NCBI GenBank assembly: GCA_009744235.1
Contig: WPHV01000007.1
Location: 186,001 to 250,000, forward strand
Source of the DNA: Gillisella vitis
GTDB taxonomy: Bacteria > Pseudomonadota > Alphaproteobacteria > Rhizobiales > Rhizobiaceae
Direction of reading: 5' to 3'
DNA: 64,000 nt
Notes under the pieces: model-generated
The model's input: only the letters and a program-made list of their open reading frames with translations
Told to the model about the DNA's origin: nothing
The model's database searches: none
Translations under genes and position numbers: made by a program
In this document: positions 42,656 to 52,447 of the stretch, piece after piece
Layout of the letters: each line of letters begins with the position of its first letter
Numbering within the stretch: position 1 is the first letter of the stretch

Positions 42656-43123
42656 CTATTTCACCATTGGTACGAAGAGTCCGAGCTTGATATCCCGCAG
42701 CACGACATTGGTATGCATTCGGCGTATTTGCGGGTTTTCGGCCATGATAAGGGCAGCGATATCGTCGTAATGCTCGACGTCACGGGCGGTGACGATTGCG
42801 ATCAAATCGACCTGCCCGGTTACATAATAGACCTGCTGAATATGATCCTGCCGTTCCGACCAGGTGCGAAAGCGGGCGAGCGCATCGTAATTGTCGCGCT
42901 CAATCTCCATGCCGACGATAAATACCATAGGATGGCCGGTCATTTTGCGGTCAACCACCGCCACTTCGCTTTTGACGATCCCTTCTTCCCGCAGCCGTTT
43001 CAGGCGCCTTTGTACCGCCGATAGAGAAAGCCCGATCTGCTCGGCAATTATCTCTGCCTTCAGCTGACAATTTCTCTGAATGATATCGATGATCTGGCGA
43101 TCGAACCGATCTAAGTGGTCCAT
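42656..43123 (-). CDS. Lrp/AsnC family transcriptional regulator
   Basis: A 155-aa Lrp-type regulator. N-terminal HTH: LDRFDRQIIDIIQRNCQLKAEIIAEQIGLSLSAVQRRLKRLREEGIV. C-terminal RAM-type sensing domain (VVDRKMTGHPMVFIVGMEIE, QVYYVTGQVDLIAIVTARDVEHYDD). The ATG at 43123 follows GGAGG by 9 bases. It is transcribed divergently from the amino-acid ABC transporter and S-methyltransferase operon, which is presumably its target. Confidence 0.93.
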   Translation of the reverse strand: MDHLDRFDRQIIDIIQRNCQLKAEIIAEQIGLSLSAVQRRLKRLREEGIVKSEVAVVDRKMTGHPMVFIVGMEIERDNYDALARFRTWSERQDHIQQVYYVTGQVDLIAIVTARDVEHYDDIAALIMAENPQIRRMHTNVVLRDIKLGLFVPMVK

Positions 43124-43284
43124 GGGGATGATCCTCCGAGCCTGCAATTCATAATATTTTCTAGGGACTATCCGCTTTATGCAATGATTTTCTGCGGTAA
43201 TTATGCAATCTGGTGCGAAATTGCGCGCATAAACTGCTTGAGTAAGCCATTATTGTGACAGACAATTTGAAGACTGGAGCCTGT

Positions 43285-44064
43285 ATGACAGATGGCGGCG
43301 GTTTCGCCCTTGAGGTGGAAGACATCCACAAGAGCTTCGGCGCGCATGCGGTTCTGAAGGGCCTATCGTTGCGAGCGGCAAAAGGCGACGTTATTTCGAT
43401 CATTGGGTCCTCCGGGTCTGGAAAAAGCACGTTTTTGCGCTGCATCAACTTTCTGGAAATGCCGAATCGAGGGCGTATCGTTGTCAATGGCGAAGAGGTT
43501 GCCATAAAGATGGGGCGGCGTGGTGAGCCACGGCCCGCCAGCTGGCGTCAGGTCGAGCGGTTGCGGACCGGACTTGGGATGGTGTTTCAAAATTTCAATC
43601 TCTGGGCGCATCGCACAGTTTTGGAGAATGTTATCGAAGCGCCGGTGCATGTGATGGGCGTCAAGCGCGCGGAAGCCATCGAACGTGCCGAAGCGTTGCT
43701 GCATAAGGTTGGTCTTTACGATAAGCGCGATGCCTATCCGGCTTTCCTCTCGGGCGGGCAGCAACAACGTGCGGCCATAGCGCGGGCGCTCTGCGTTGAA
43801 CCTGCCGTCATGTTATTCGATGAGCCAACATCGGCGCTCGATCCGGAATTGGTCGGTGAGGTCCTGAAGGTCATTCGGGATCTGGCCGAGGAAGGCCGCA
43901 CCATGCTGCTCGTCACCCATGAGATGCGCTTTGCCCGCGATGTTTCCAGCCATGTCCTGTTTCTGCATCAGGGCCGGATTGAGGAGCAGGGACCGCCTGA
44001 ACAGGTCTTCGGCAATCCACTCAGCGCCCGCTGTCGAGAATTTACCGGGGGCATCGGCGCCTGA
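43285..44064 (+). CDS. Polar amino-acid ABC transporter ATPase
   Basis: A 259-aa ATPase of the GlnQ/HisP/OccP type. Walker [11 protein letters not shown]-loop [21 protein letters not shown] (a segment typical of opine/histidine transporters), signature [15 protein letters not shown], Walker [21 protein letters not shown], and the H-loop VTHEMRFA. The ATG at 43285 follows TGGAG. It is the first gene of an operon with a binding protein, two permeases and a homocysteine S-methyltransferase, divergent from an Lrp regulator. Confidence 0.92.
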   Translation: MTDGGGFALEVEDIHKSFGAHAVLKGLSLRAAKGDVISIIGSSGSGKSTFLRCINFLEMPNRGRIVVNGEEVAIKMGRRGEPRPASWRQVERLRTGLGMVFQNFNLWAHRTVLENVIEAPVHVMGVKRAEAIERAEALLHKVGLYDKRDAYPAFLSGGQQQRAAIARALCVEPAVMLFDEPTSALDPELVGEVLKVIRDLAEEGRTMLLVTHEMRFARDVSSHVLFLHQGRIEEQGPPEQVFGNPLSARCREFTGGIGA

Positions 44065-44108
44065 CTGCATCTTTGAAAATTTTGAATTCAACCTGGAGAA
44101 AGCTTTCT

Positions 44109-44879
44109 ATGAAATTCTTCCCGCTGCTGTTGGCCAGCGCTGCCTTTGCCTTTTCCGCTTTTTCGGCCCAGGCCGATGTGCGGTTTGGTGTGATGAATGA
44201 ATCCTATCCGCCCTTCTTCGCCAAGGATGCGAGCGGCAAATGGCAGGGTTGGGAAATCGACCTGATGGATGCTGTTTGCGCTGAGATGAAGGAGAAATGC
44301 TCTATTGTCGAACTGTCCTGGGATGGGTTGATCCCGGCTTTGGGCGCCAAGAAGTTCGACGTGATCTGGTCTTCCATGTCGATTACCGATGAGCGCAAAA
44401 AGGTGATCGATTTCACCGATAAATATTACAATACCCCCAGCCGGCTGATCGGCGCGAAGGACATGAAGCCTGGCGCCAGCGCTGATGACGTCAAGGGCAA
44501 GACCATCGGTATTCAGGTATCCACCATTCAGTCTGAATATTACAAAAAGTATTTTTCCAAGGTGGCCTCGGAAAAGACCTATCAAACGCTGGATGAAGCC
44601 TTTCAGGACCTGTCCGCTGGACGGATCGATTACGTCTTCGGCGATTCCATCGTGCTCGACACTTTCGTCAAGAGTGATGCCGGCAAGGATTGCTGCGCCA
44701 ATATGGGCGATGTCGCCGATGATGCCGCCGTGCTTGGTTCAGGCGTCGGTGGTGGTTTGCGCAAGGACGATACCGCTTTGAAGGCAAAGTTGAATGCGGC
44801 GCTGGCCGCTGTCCGGGCCAGCGGCAAATATGATGAGATCACCAAGAAATATTTCGATTTCAACATCTATGGTAAGTAA
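44109..44879 (+). CDS. Amino-acid ABC transporter substrate-binding protein
   Basis: A 256-aa periplasmic binding protein. Signal peptide [22 protein letters not shown]. The mature part is family 3 solute-binding ([74 protein letters not shown]). ATG 44109 is preceded by CTGGAGAAAG. The ligand is unknown; the operon's S-methyltransferase suggests a methylated or sulfur amino acid. Confidence 0.9.
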   Translation: MKFFPLLLASAAFAFSAFSAQADVRFGVMNESYPPFFAKDASGKWQGWEIDLMDAVCAEMKEKCSIVELSWDGLIPALGAKKFDVIWSSMSITDERKKVIDFTDKYYNTPSRLIGAKDMKPGASADDVKGKTIGIQVSTIQSEYYKKYFSKVASEKTYQTLDEAFQDLSAGRIDYVFGDSIVLDTFVKSDAGKDCCANMGDVADDAAVLGSGVGGGLRKDDTALKAKLNAALAAVRASGKYDEITKKYFDFNIYGK

Positions 44880-44895
44880 ACGGAAACTTACGTAA

Positions 44896-45618
44896 ATGGC
44901 AGTTTCCCCGAGCATATTCGATCTGCTTTCTCCCTATCCCCCCGGATGGGGCGGAACGCTGCTATGGGGTGCCGGGGCAACGCTTGTCATTTCGGCGGGC
45001 GCTTTTCTGATAGGGCTGGTGATTGGGATTGGTGGCGCTTTGGGCAAGCTGTCTGGCAACCGCCTGCTGCTCGGATTGCTCGATGTCTACACGACAGCGG
45101 TGCGCGCCGTGCCGGAACTGATCCTGATCGTCGGTCTTTATTATGCAGGCACTGATGGGCTTAACCGACTATTGCAGGCATTTGGGATGCCAATGGTTGA
45201 AGTCAATGGATTGATTGCGGCGATTGCGGTTCTGGGTGTGGTCCAAGGTGCTTACATGACTGAAGTGCTCAGGGGGGCTATCCTGGCGATCCCGGTTGGT
45301 CAAAGTGAGGCGGCAAAAGCCTTCGGCATGTCGCCGCTCCTGCGGTTTCGTAGGGTTACTTTGCCGGCGCTGCTGCCCAACGCCCTGCCCGGCCTTGCCA
45401 ATTTGTGGATGACTGTCACCAAGGATAGCGCGCTTGTTGCCGTTGTCGGCTATCAGGAACTGGCGCTGGCGACCCGGCTGGCGGGGGCGAGTACCAAGCA
45501 TTATTTCCTGTTTTTCCTGGCTGCCGCCCTGCTCTATCTCGCCATCACTCTCGTTTCCAACCTGTTCTTCAAGCTGATCGAGCGCCGGGTGCGGCGCGGT
45601 CAGCCGCTGCTGTCTTAG
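44896..45618 (+). CDS. Amino-acid ABC transporter permease, first
   Basis: A 240-aa HisQ/OccQ-type inner-membrane permease with about five hydrophobic segments and the EAA loop GQSEAAKAFGMSPLLRFRRVTLPALLPNALPGLANLW. It pairs with the next permease to form the membrane channel. Its stop lies 8 bases before the next start. Confidence 0.9.
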   Translation: MAVSPSIFDLLSPYPPGWGGTLLWGAGATLVISAGAFLIGLVIGIGGALGKLSGNRLLLGLLDVYTTAVRAVPELILIVGLYYAGTDGLNRLLQAFGMPMVEVNGLIAAIAVLGVVQGAYMTEVLRGAILAIPVGQSEAAKAFGMSPLLRFRRVTLPALLPNALPGLANLWMTVTKDSALVAVVGYQELALATRLAGASTKHYFLFFLAAALLYLAITLVSNLFFKLIERRVRRGQPLLS

Positions 45619-45626
45619 GAGATGTG

Positions 45627-46316
45627 ATGGATTTCTCCTGGATAGGCAATTACTGGCCGTTGCTGCTTGCCGGAGCATGGCAAACCCTTGCATTGCTGGT
45701 AATTTCGGTCGTCCTCGGATTTGTAATGGCCATTGGCCTCGCCTTTGCGCAGGTCAGCGGCGGACCGGTGACGCGGGTCCTTGCGCGCAGCTATTCGACG
45801 TTTTTTCGCGGCACGCCGCTATTGATCCAGCTCTGGTTGCTTTATTACGGCGTCGGATCATTGCTGCCGATGATCCCGGGCATTCGTCAAAGTCTGATCT
45901 GGCCGCTGCTGCGGGAAGGATTTTTCTTTGCGGCGGTCAGTTTCACGCTCAATTACGCGGCTTATGAGGCCGAAGTTTTGCGCGGCGCATTGCTGGCCGT
46001 GCCCAAGGGTGAGCTTGAGGCGGGCCGTGCTTTCGGCATGGGACGCTTCACGCTCATTCGGCGTGTCTGGTTGCCGCGTGCTATCCGTATCGCCCTCCCC
46101 ACCATCGCCGGGGAAGTGGTCATGCAGTTGAAGGCCACTCCCCTCGCCTTTACCGTGACGGTTATGGATCTCTATGCGGTTGCCTACAAGGTGCGCCAGG
46201 ATACGCTGCTCGTCTATGAGCCGCTGATCGTCGTCACCCTCTTCTATCTCGCTCTTACCGCGATCATTGCCCGTTGCTTCCGGGTGGTCGAGGCGCAGGT
46301 TCCAATCCGGCGATAA
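45627..46316 (+). CDS. Amino-acid ABC transporter permease, second
   Basis: A 229-aa HisM/OccM-type permease with the EAA loop PKGELEAGRAFGMGRFTLIRRVWLPRAIRIALPTIAGEVV. The ATG at 45627 follows AGGAGATGTG. A GTG one codon earlier is possible. Confidence 0.9.
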   Translation: MDFSWIGNYWPLLLAGAWQTLALLVISVVLGFVMAIGLAFAQVSGGPVTRVLARSYSTFFRGTPLLIQLWLLYYGVGSLLPMIPGIRQSLIWPLLREGFFFAAVSFTLNYAAYEAEVLRGALLAVPKGELEAGRAFGMGRFTLIRRVWLPRAIRIALPTIAGEVVMQLKATPLAFTVTVMDLYAVAYKVRQDTLLVYEPLIVVTLFYLALTAIIARCFRVVEAQVPIRR

Positions 46317-46333
46317 CCAACAGGACTATATGT

Positions 46334-47239
46334 ATGACAAAGGTTCGTATTCTCGACGGCGGCATGAGCCGCGAACTTCTTCGGCTCGGTGCGGAGTTGA
46401 AGCAGCCGGAATGGTCGGCGCTCGCCCTTATCAATTCTCCTGACATCGTTCGCCAGGTGCATGCGGAATTCATTGCGGCCGGTGCGGATGTGGTGACAAC
46501 CAACTCTTATGCATTGGTGCCGTTTCATATCGGCGAAGAGCGTTTCCAGAGCGAAGGCCCGTCGCTGATTGCGCTATCGGGGCAGTTGGCGCGGCAGGCG
46601 GCGGATGCTGGCGGACGAAAGGTGCTCGTGGCTGGTTCGTTGCCTCCGATCTTCGGTTCCTATGAGCCGCAGAATTTTGATCCATCGACGGTTGATGCCT
46701 ATCTGGATGTGCTGGTTGCCAACCTTGCGCCCTTCGTCGATGTGTGGCTTGGAGAAACGCTCAGCCTGATTGCCGAAGGCGAAGCCGTTCAAAAAGCGGT
46801 TGCCGCAACAGGCAAGCCCTTCTGGATTTCGTTTACGCTGGCCGATGAAGCGGGACAGGACGCTGGAGGCGAGCCGAAGCTTCGCTCCGGCGAATTGGTT
46901 GAGGATGCGGCTCTTTGGGCGGCTGGCTCTGGCGCATCGGCGCTGCTGTTCAATTGCAGCAAGCCGGAAGTTATGAAGGCGGCCGTCGATGTGGCGGCCG
47001 CGACATTCAGGCAAAAAGGTGTTTTCCTGGACATCGGTGTCTATGCCAATGCCTTTGAAGGCGAGCAGGGGGAGGCTGCGGCGAATGAAGGCCTGCATGA
47101 GACCCGCGCCGACCTGACCGATGATGCCTATTGCCGCTTTGCATGCGATTGGGCTGACGCGGGTGCAACGATGATTGGTGGGTGCTGCGGCATTGGCGCG
47201 GCGCATATACACCAATTGGCGAAGGCTCTGTCTGCCTAG
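46334..47239 (+). CDS. mmuM: Homocysteine S-methyltransferase (MmuM-like)
   Basis: A 301-aa zinc-dependent methyltransferase: LDGGMSRELLRLGAE, VVTTNSYALVPFHIGEERF, and the zinc ligands FNCSKPE and GGCCGIGAAHI. It transfers a methyl group from S-methylmethionine or S-adenosylmethionine to homocysteine, making methionine. It is co-transcribed with the ABC transporter (17-base gap), so the imported compound may be S-methylmethionine, a plant metabolite (inference). It converges on the btuC-like gene with 9 bases between stops. Confidence 0.9.
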   Translation: MTKVRILDGGMSRELLRLGAELKQPEWSALALINSPDIVRQVHAEFIAAGADVVTTNSYALVPFHIGEERFQSEGPSLIALSGQLARQAADAGGRKVLVAGSLPPIFGSYEPQNFDPSTVDAYLDVLVANLAPFVDVWLGETLSLIAEGEAVQKAVAATGKPFWISFTLADEAGQDAGGEPKLRSGELVEDAALWAAGSGASALLFNCSKPEVMKAAVDVAAATFRQKGVFLDIGVYANAFEGEQGEAAANEGLHETRADLTDDAYCRFACDWADAGATMIGGCCGIGAAHIHQLAKALSA

Positions 47240-47248
47240 TCTCGCCGT

Positions 47249-48274
47249 CTATGCGCCGGGTCGGGCCTTGCGCATGATCCAGAGAAAGGCGAGGCATCCG
47301 GCAAGACCTGTGACGATGCCAATCGGCATGTCCTCCGGTGCAACGGCCAGTCTTGCGACGAGATCGGCGAGGATCAGCACCAATGCGCCCGTCAGCGCCG
47401 AGAGCGGCAGGACGCGGACATTGTCTGATCCTGCCAGTGCTCGCACCATATGGGGAACCATGAGGCCGACAAAGCCGATGGCACCTGAAAAAGCGACCAT
47501 TGTCCCTGTTATCAGTGCCGAGATCACAAATAGCGTCAGGCGAAACCGAGCGACGGGTACGCCCAGGGTCGCCGCCGTCTCATCTCCCATGGCCAAGGCA
47601 TTCAGCAAGCGCGCATTGGGCAGGAGATAGCAAAGTCCACCAGCGAGCACGGCGGCGGGATAAATCAGATGCTGCCATTGGGCAAGGCCAAGCCCACCCA
47701 ACATCCAGAAGGTTACGGTTTGGGTGGCGCGGGGATCTCCGAGAAAGACCAGCAGATTCCCAAGCCCGGTGAAGAAAAATCCGACAATCACGCCCGACAG
47801 CACCAGCCGGTCGGCCTGAAGGCTACGGGTCAATCCCGCCACCAGTCCCACCGTGGCGGTGGCGAGCAGCGCCCCGCCAAATGCGAAAAGCGGTACGGTC
47901 AGCAGTCCGAAGACCATGCCGGTATGCAGCAACGCGAGGATTGCACCGAAAGCGGCGCCAGAGGAGACGCCGAGCAGATGCGGATCGGCGAGTGGATTTC
48001 GGGTCGCTGGTTGCAGGACCGCCCCGGTTAGCGCCAGCCCAGCCCCGACAAGTCCACCGAGTAGCACGCGTGGAAATCGAACATCCCAGACGATGCTCAC
48101 CCGCCCCGCTGGCCAATCCACCGGAAAACTTCCCGGGACCAGGTGATTGGCGAGGATCTTCCAGACGGTGGCAACAGGAATGGGAGCCGCACCCAGTGAA
48201 ATACCGGCACTGACGACGACGATGATCGTCAGAACCAGCAGGATCGGCACACATATACGTCTAATGAAAGTCAA
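47249..48274 (-). CDS. btuC: FecCD/BtuC-type ABC transporter permease
   Basis: A 341-aa permease with about nine or ten hydrophobic segments and BtuC motifs (RVSIVWDVRFPRVLLGGLVGAGLALTGAVLQPATRNPLADPHLLGVSSGAAFGA; GFVGLMVPHMVRALAG). Family members import B12 or iron chelates. It is third in an operon led by a cobalamin riboswitch, so B12 or a corrinoid is the likely substrate. Confidence 0.9.
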   Translation of the reverse strand: MTFIRRICVPILLVLTIIVVVSAGISLGAAPIPVATVWKILANHLVPGSFPVDWPAGRVSIVWDVRFPRVLLGGLVGAGLALTGAVLQPATRNPLADPHLLGVSSGAAFGAILALLHTGMVFGLLTVPLFAFGGALLATATVGLVAGLTRSLQADRLVLSGVIVGFFFTGLGNLLVFLGDPRATQTVTFWMLGGLGLAQWQHLIYPAAVLAGGLCYLLPNARLLNALAMGDETAATLGVPVARFRLTLFVISALITGTMVAFSGAIGFVGLMVPHMVRALAGSDNVRVLPLSALTGALVLILADLVARLAVAPEDMPIGIVTGLAGCLAFLWIMRKARPGA

Positions 48275-48277
48275 GAC

Positions 48278-49237
48278 TTACAGACTTTGCGGATGAAAGG
48301 CTTGGGCCAGACGGGCGATGGCATCGATATTGCGCGGTCCCGGGGTTGCCTCGACATAGTCAAGCACAACGAAACGATCATTTTTCACAGCGTCGATATT
48401 CTGGAAGGCCGGGTTATGCTTCATATAATCGATCTTCTGCTGCGCGGTCACTTCGCCATAGTTAACGATGATAATCACCTGCGGATTCCGCTCGATCACC
48501 GGTTCCCATGACACTTCCGTCCAGCTTTTCTGCACGTCATCCATTATATTGACGCCGCCAGCGGCTTCGATCATCGCTGTCGGAATCCCGAAGCGGCCTG
48601 ATGTGAACGGCTTTTGTTCACCGGAATCATAGACAAAAACGGTTGCGGGCTTGTCGGTTGGACTGATTTTGGCCTGGATTTTCGCCAATTGATGACGATA
48701 GCCTGCAACCAATGCCTCTGCCCTGTCTTGGACACGGAATATTCGCCCCAAGTTGATGAGGTCAACGAACATATCGTCCATGGTCGGCTTGGCCTTGGCC
48801 ATGATATGAATGCAGCTTTCCGTCAGTTCATAGACCTTGATGCCCAATGGGCTGAGCGTATCCGGTGTCACCTCGCCGCCGACCTTCATGCCATAATTCC
48901 AGCCAGCGAAATAGAAATCCGCATTGGCATTGAGCAGGACTTCCTTGCTCGGATATTTCGGCGATAGTTCCGGCAATTGGCTGACGCCGTCGCGCAATTT
49001 TTCGTCCAGCGTCTTCCAGCCGGAGACCCCGGTATAGCCGACCATATGGTCCTGTAATTTCAGCGCCAGCATCATTTCGGTCAGGTTGACGTCATTGGAA
49101 ACGGCGCGTTGCGGGGCTGTATCAAAGGTAACCTCACGGTTACAGCTCTTGACGGTCACGGGTTCCGCTGCGGCTGCGGTGAGATTGACTGCTGCAAGAA
49201 AGGTTGAGAGCACGAAAGTGAGAAGTACGTTTTTCAT
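48278..49237 (-). CDS. btuF: BtuF/FecB-type periplasmic binding protein
   Basis: A 319-aa binding protein with a signal peptide (MKNVLLTFVLSTFLAAVNLTAAAA). Mature motifs PQRAVSNDVNLTEMMLALKLQDHMVGYTGVSG and NADFYFAGWNYGMKVGGEV, and a C-terminal PGPRNIDAIARLAQAFHP. It should capture a corrinoid in the periplasm for BtuC/BtuD. The ATG at 49237 begins the signal peptide; a longer frame upstream is not coding-like. The stop lies 3 bases before btuC. Confidence 0.88.
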   Translation of the reverse strand: MKNVLLTFVLSTFLAAVNLTAAAAEPVTVKSCNREVTFDTAPQRAVSNDVNLTEMMLALKLQDHMVGYTGVSGWKTLDEKLRDGVSQLPELSPKYPSKEVLLNANADFYFAGWNYGMKVGGEVTPDTLSPLGIKVYELTESCIHIMAKAKPTMDDMFVDLINLGRIFRVQDRAEALVAGYRHQLAKIQAKISPTDKPATVFVYDSGEQKPFTSGRFGIPTAMIEAAGGVNIMDDVQKSWTEVSWEPVIERNPQVIIIVNYGEVTAQQKIDYMKHNPAFQNIDAVKNDRFVVLDYVEATPGPRNIDAIARLAQAFHPQSL

Positions 49238-49259
49238 AAATGGTCCAATGGGTTGCGGA

Positions 49260-50060
49260 TCAGGCACTGAGCGCGAAGGAAAAATTGCGGGTTGCGCCGC
49301 CATCCAGGCTGTGGACATGGGTTTGAACGGTGAAGGCTGCGGACAGATGGTCTGCGGTCAGGACATCGTGCGGACAGCCCTCGGCAATCATCTGTCCGTC
49401 CTTCAGGATAATTGCTCTCGTGGCAAAGCCTGCGGCAAGATTGATGTCATGCAGCGTGGTCACGATGGTGATGCCGAGACCACGCAGCAGATCGAGAATT
49501 TCCAACTGGTTGCGAATATCGAGATGGTTGGATGGCTCATCCAGAATGAGCAATTGCGGGTCTTGCGCCAGCGCCCTTGCGACGAGAACGCGTTGCTTTT
49601 CGCCGCCTGACAAAGTCGCAAAATCACGTCGCGCCAGATCGGTGACATGGAGGTGATCCATGGCATGCAGCGCTCTGGCTTTGTCGTCTCCGGTACCCTG
49701 CGACCTTTTCCATGCGCTTTTCTGCCAGGGAATTCGGCCCATCATGACGATATCTTCGACGGTAAAAGGGAAATCTGCCGGCATTTCCTGGACTACGACT
49801 GCGATCCGGCGGGCAACCGTCCGCGGATCGATTGTCCATAGATCCTGCCCGTCGAGCAGCACCCTGCCCTCACTGGGGCGCACGGCACGATAAAGGCAGC
49901 GCAGCAGCGATGTCTTGCCAGCTCCATTCGGGCCGATAATGGCCAGACGCTCACCAGCGGCAAGCGTAAAATCTACGTTTTTTATCAGAGATCGCGCGCC
50001 CGTTGGCCCATAGCTGAGCCCCCTCACCTCAAGCGAGGCACCATGACCATCACAGCTCAT
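49260..50060 (-). CDS. btuD: BtuD/FepC-type ABC transporter ATPase
   Basis: A 266-aa ATPase. Walker A GPNGAGKTSLL, Q-loop VVVQEMPADFPFTVEDIVMMGR, signature LSGGEKQRVLVARAL, Walker B LLILDEPSNHLDIRNQLEIL, H-loop TTLHDINLAAGF. The start at 50060 (MSCDGHGASLEVRG) is chosen because the open frame upstream runs through the riboswitch. It is the first gene of the btuDFC-like operon. Confidence 0.88.
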   Translation of the reverse strand: MSCDGHGASLEVRGLSYGPTGARSLIKNVDFTLAAGERLAIIGPNGAGKTSLLRCLYRAVRPSEGRVLLDGQDLWTIDPRTVARRIAVVVQEMPADFPFTVEDIVMMGRIPWQKSAWKRSQGTGDDKARALHAMDHLHVTDLARRDFATLSGGEKQRVLVARALAQDPQLLILDEPSNHLDIRNQLEILDLLRGLGITIVTTLHDINLAAGFATRAIILKDGQMIAEGCPHDVLTADHLSAAFTVQTHVHSLDGGATRNFSFALSA

Positions 50061-50204
50061 GCAGGAGCCTGCATCGGTAGACCGGACATCAGGCGTGCCG
50101 CGCCTCGGGCCGGATCGTCTGAACAAGGAAAGGATGGCCACGCCTCTCGGCGGACCTGAAGTCTTATCGCTGCCATCGGAACACCCCGTCCGTTGCGGTT
50201 GAAC

Positions 50205-50400
50205 ATCTAAATGGCAGGTCTCCTGGCTTGCGGGTCGCTGTTGGCCTGCGCCTTCCCGGCTTATCGCCAGTGGCATCGTGCAGGCCCACTCGCCGCTTAC
50301 AGTTGCGGGGGCAGCCACGGTTTCGGTCCCTGTTGGGTAAGCCTCACCGTATTCCCTTTTCAGCCGCAGCCTTCTTTGCAAAGCCACAGCACCATTTGGA
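50205..50400 (-). promoter_or_regulatory. Cobalamin riboswitch upstream of btuDFC
   Basis: Read on the minus strand, the hallmark pieces appear in order: GGGAATACGGTGAGG, GCTGCCCCCGCAACTGTAA, GCCACTGGCGATAAGCCGGGAAGGC and the 3' B12 box CCAGGAGACCTGCC near 50214-50228. This is the conserved core of an adenosylcobalamin riboswitch. Binding of B12 is expected to turn down the transporter operon. Confidence 0.95.
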
Positions 50401-50597
50401 TCTATCACTGACATGGGTTGCGGTTCCGCACAAGTCCGTTTTCAAACTATATCGATATCATGGTTTTGTTATAACGTTACATAAAGAACGTCAAGCTAAA
50501 TACCTTGGATTTGTCCGGTCGGCTTGGTGCCACGCCGAACAAATCCGGGAAAGCTTTAAGGAGGCAGACCGTTGAAAGTGACCCTGGATACGGGTTC

Positions 50598-52034
50598 TTA
50601 CTTACGGCCACCCATTTCAACGATTGGCGGTTCGGCGTCGGTAGGCAAGGGGCTTTGATAGGGCTGGCCCTTACGACGGGCGACGAGATCGGCAAGAGCA
50701 GCTTCGCGTAATTGTTCGCTTTCAAAGGCGGCGCGGCCCGTGGCGGCCATGACCTTTGCCGCCGCGATCATGCCCTTGTGCGCCAGCGGACTTTTCCCCT
50801 GCGTCACCAATTGCCAGGTATGGAACGGTGTGCCGATGGCGCAGGTTGGCCCATCGGCCTGGACGGTTGGCACCACCCAGCTGACATCGCCGACATCGGT
50901 TGACCCTGTCAGCAGCGGCGTGCGGTCATGGGCGGGCAGAATGAAATCGGCAAGCGGGATATCGCGTTCCGGCAGCCCCTCGAAACGCCAGGGCGCCGAC
51001 TTTTCTTCCGGCGTCAACACGGCGCGGATCGTTTCGGCAAAAGCTCGGTCCGCCGCATCAAAAGGTGGTGGGCCGAGTTCTTCCCAGGCCTCCTGCATGG
51101 CCGCCATCAGCGGACCATTGGTCAGCACGTTGGAAACGGCGCTGATCACCTGTGTTTCCAGCCGGGTCTCGGTCATCAATGCCGCGCCCTCGCCAATTTT
51201 CTTGACCCGCTCCACAAGGGTCTTCATGCCTTGCAGTTCCGGGGCGCGGATCAGATAGCGAACCTTGGCATAGGCCTGTACGACATTTGGCGAAATACCA
51301 CCCGCATCGAGAATGGCGGCGTGTACGCGGCAATCGGATGGCATGTGTTCGCGCATATAATTGACGCCGACGCTCATCAGTTCCACCGCGTCGAGAGCGC
51401 TGCGCCCCAGATCGGGGTTTGATCCGGCATGGGCCGCCCTTCCCCGGAAAGTGAAATCGACACGGGAATTTGCAAGCGAGGTGGTGCGCTGTACGCCAGC
51501 GAAGGAATTCGGGTGCCAACTGATGGCGATATCGACGCCTTCGAACGCCCCTGCCCTGACCATAAAGGCCTTGGCGGCTCCGCCCTCTTCGGCTGGGCAA
51601 CCATAATAGCGCACCCGACCGGGCAAGCCTTTTTCTTTCAACCAGTCTTTCAGGGCAGCGGCGGCCAAGAGAGCTGCGGAGCCGAGCAGGTTGTGGCCGC
51701 AGCCATGGCCGTTACCACCTGCGGCAATTGGCTTATGTTCAGCGACGCCCGCTTCCTGGCTGAGCCCGGACAGGGCATCATATTCGCCCAGAAACGCAAT
51801 GATGGGACCGCCCTCCCCTGCTTCGCCCATCACGGCTGTTGGGATTCCGGCCAATTTTTCGCTGACGCGAAATCCCTCCGCCTTCAGCATGGCGACATGC
51901 TCTGCGACGGACGATTCTTCCATGTAGCAGGTTTCCGGCATGCCCCAGATCCGGTCGCTCAAGGCGATAAAGTCAGGCGTCTTGGTATCGATGATCGACC
52001 AAAGTGAGGCGGATGAATTGGGGGAAACGGTCAT
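50598..52034 (-). CDS. M20 family amidohydrolase (AbgB-like)
   Basis: A 478-aa metallohydrolase: LGEYDALSGLSQEAGV, GNGHGCGHNLLG (Cys-Gly-His metal site), YGCPAEEGGAAKAFMV (Glu-Glu), RGRAAHAGSNPDLGRSALDAVELM. Closest in pattern to p-aminobenzoyl-glutamate hydrolase subunit B and other M20D amidohydrolases that cleave N-acyl amino acids. The ATG at 52034 follows AAAGGTACCCC. No A subunit is adjacent; the substrate is uncertain. Confidence 0.85.
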   Translation of the reverse strand: MTVSPNSSASLWSIIDTKTPDFIALSDRIWGMPETCYMEESSVAEHVAMLKAEGFRVSEKLAGIPTAVMGEAGEGGPIIAFLGEYDALSGLSQEAGVAEHKPIAAGGNGHGCGHNLLGSAALLAAAALKDWLKEKGLPGRVRYYGCPAEEGGAAKAFMVRAGAFEGVDIAISWHPNSFAGVQRTTSLANSRVDFTFRGRAAHAGSNPDLGRSALDAVELMSVGVNYMREHMPSDCRVHAAILDAGGISPNVVQAYAKVRYLIRAPELQGMKTLVERVKKIGEGAALMTETRLETQVISAVSNVLTNGPLMAAMQEAWEELGPPPFDAADRAFAETIRAVLTPEEKSAPWRFEGLPERDIPLADFILPAHDRTPLLTGSTDVGDVSWVVPTVQADGPTCAIGTPFHTWQLVTQGKSPLAHKGMIAAAKVMAATGRAAFESEQLREAALADLVARRKGQPYQSPLPTDAEPPIVEMGGRK

Positions 52035-52168
52035 GGGGTACCTTTGACAATAAACACCCGCCAACCATAAAAGCTTGGCGCTCAGCAGCAAGCTTTTATC
52101 CGCTGTTTTACCAGGCAAGTCGATTTTGTGATGGAAAGTTAGTCATTCGGAAGGCCTACTCTTCTGCT

Positions 52169-52447
52169 TCAGGAGAGCGGTTCTGTGCGTGTGTCTGCCG
52201 CGCGGGCCTTGGCTGCCTGAAGAATATCGCGGGTTTCGCGCGCCTTGGCAGCAGCTTCGGAAAGCGCCCGGTTTGGAACCGCGCCGGGATCTTCCTGTCC
52301 GTCGCTAAGGTGGCTTTCCTGTTCGAGACTACGGATCAGATCCTTGAAGGCCTCAGGTCCTTGCAGGCTTGCCGTCAGAAGTGAAATCAGCAATTCGCGG
52401 TGGGCGTTGATACGCCCCCGCATGGTTTCCGGCGTTGAGTCCGTCAT
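52169..52447 (-). CDS. Hypothetical 92-aa helical protein
   Basis: A 92-aa acidic, helix-rich protein (INAHRELLISLLTASLQGPEAFKDLIRSLEQESHL, SEAAAKARETRDILQAAKARAADTRTEPLS). Its ATG overlaps the glgA stop (ATGA), so it is probably translated with glgA. I do not recognise a family. The 134 bases downstream, up to the M20 amidohydrolase start, hold nothing I can support. Confidence 0.6.
   Translation of the reverse strand: MTDSTPETMRGRINAHRELLISLLTASLQGPEAFKDLIRSLEQESHLSDGQEDPGAVPNRALSEAAAKARETRDILQAAKARAADTRTEPLS

Noticed and set aside
50061..50414. Extended N-terminus of the btuD-like ATPase
   Set aside because: The frame upstream of 50060 runs through the cobalamin riboswitch and is not homologous to ATPases of this family.
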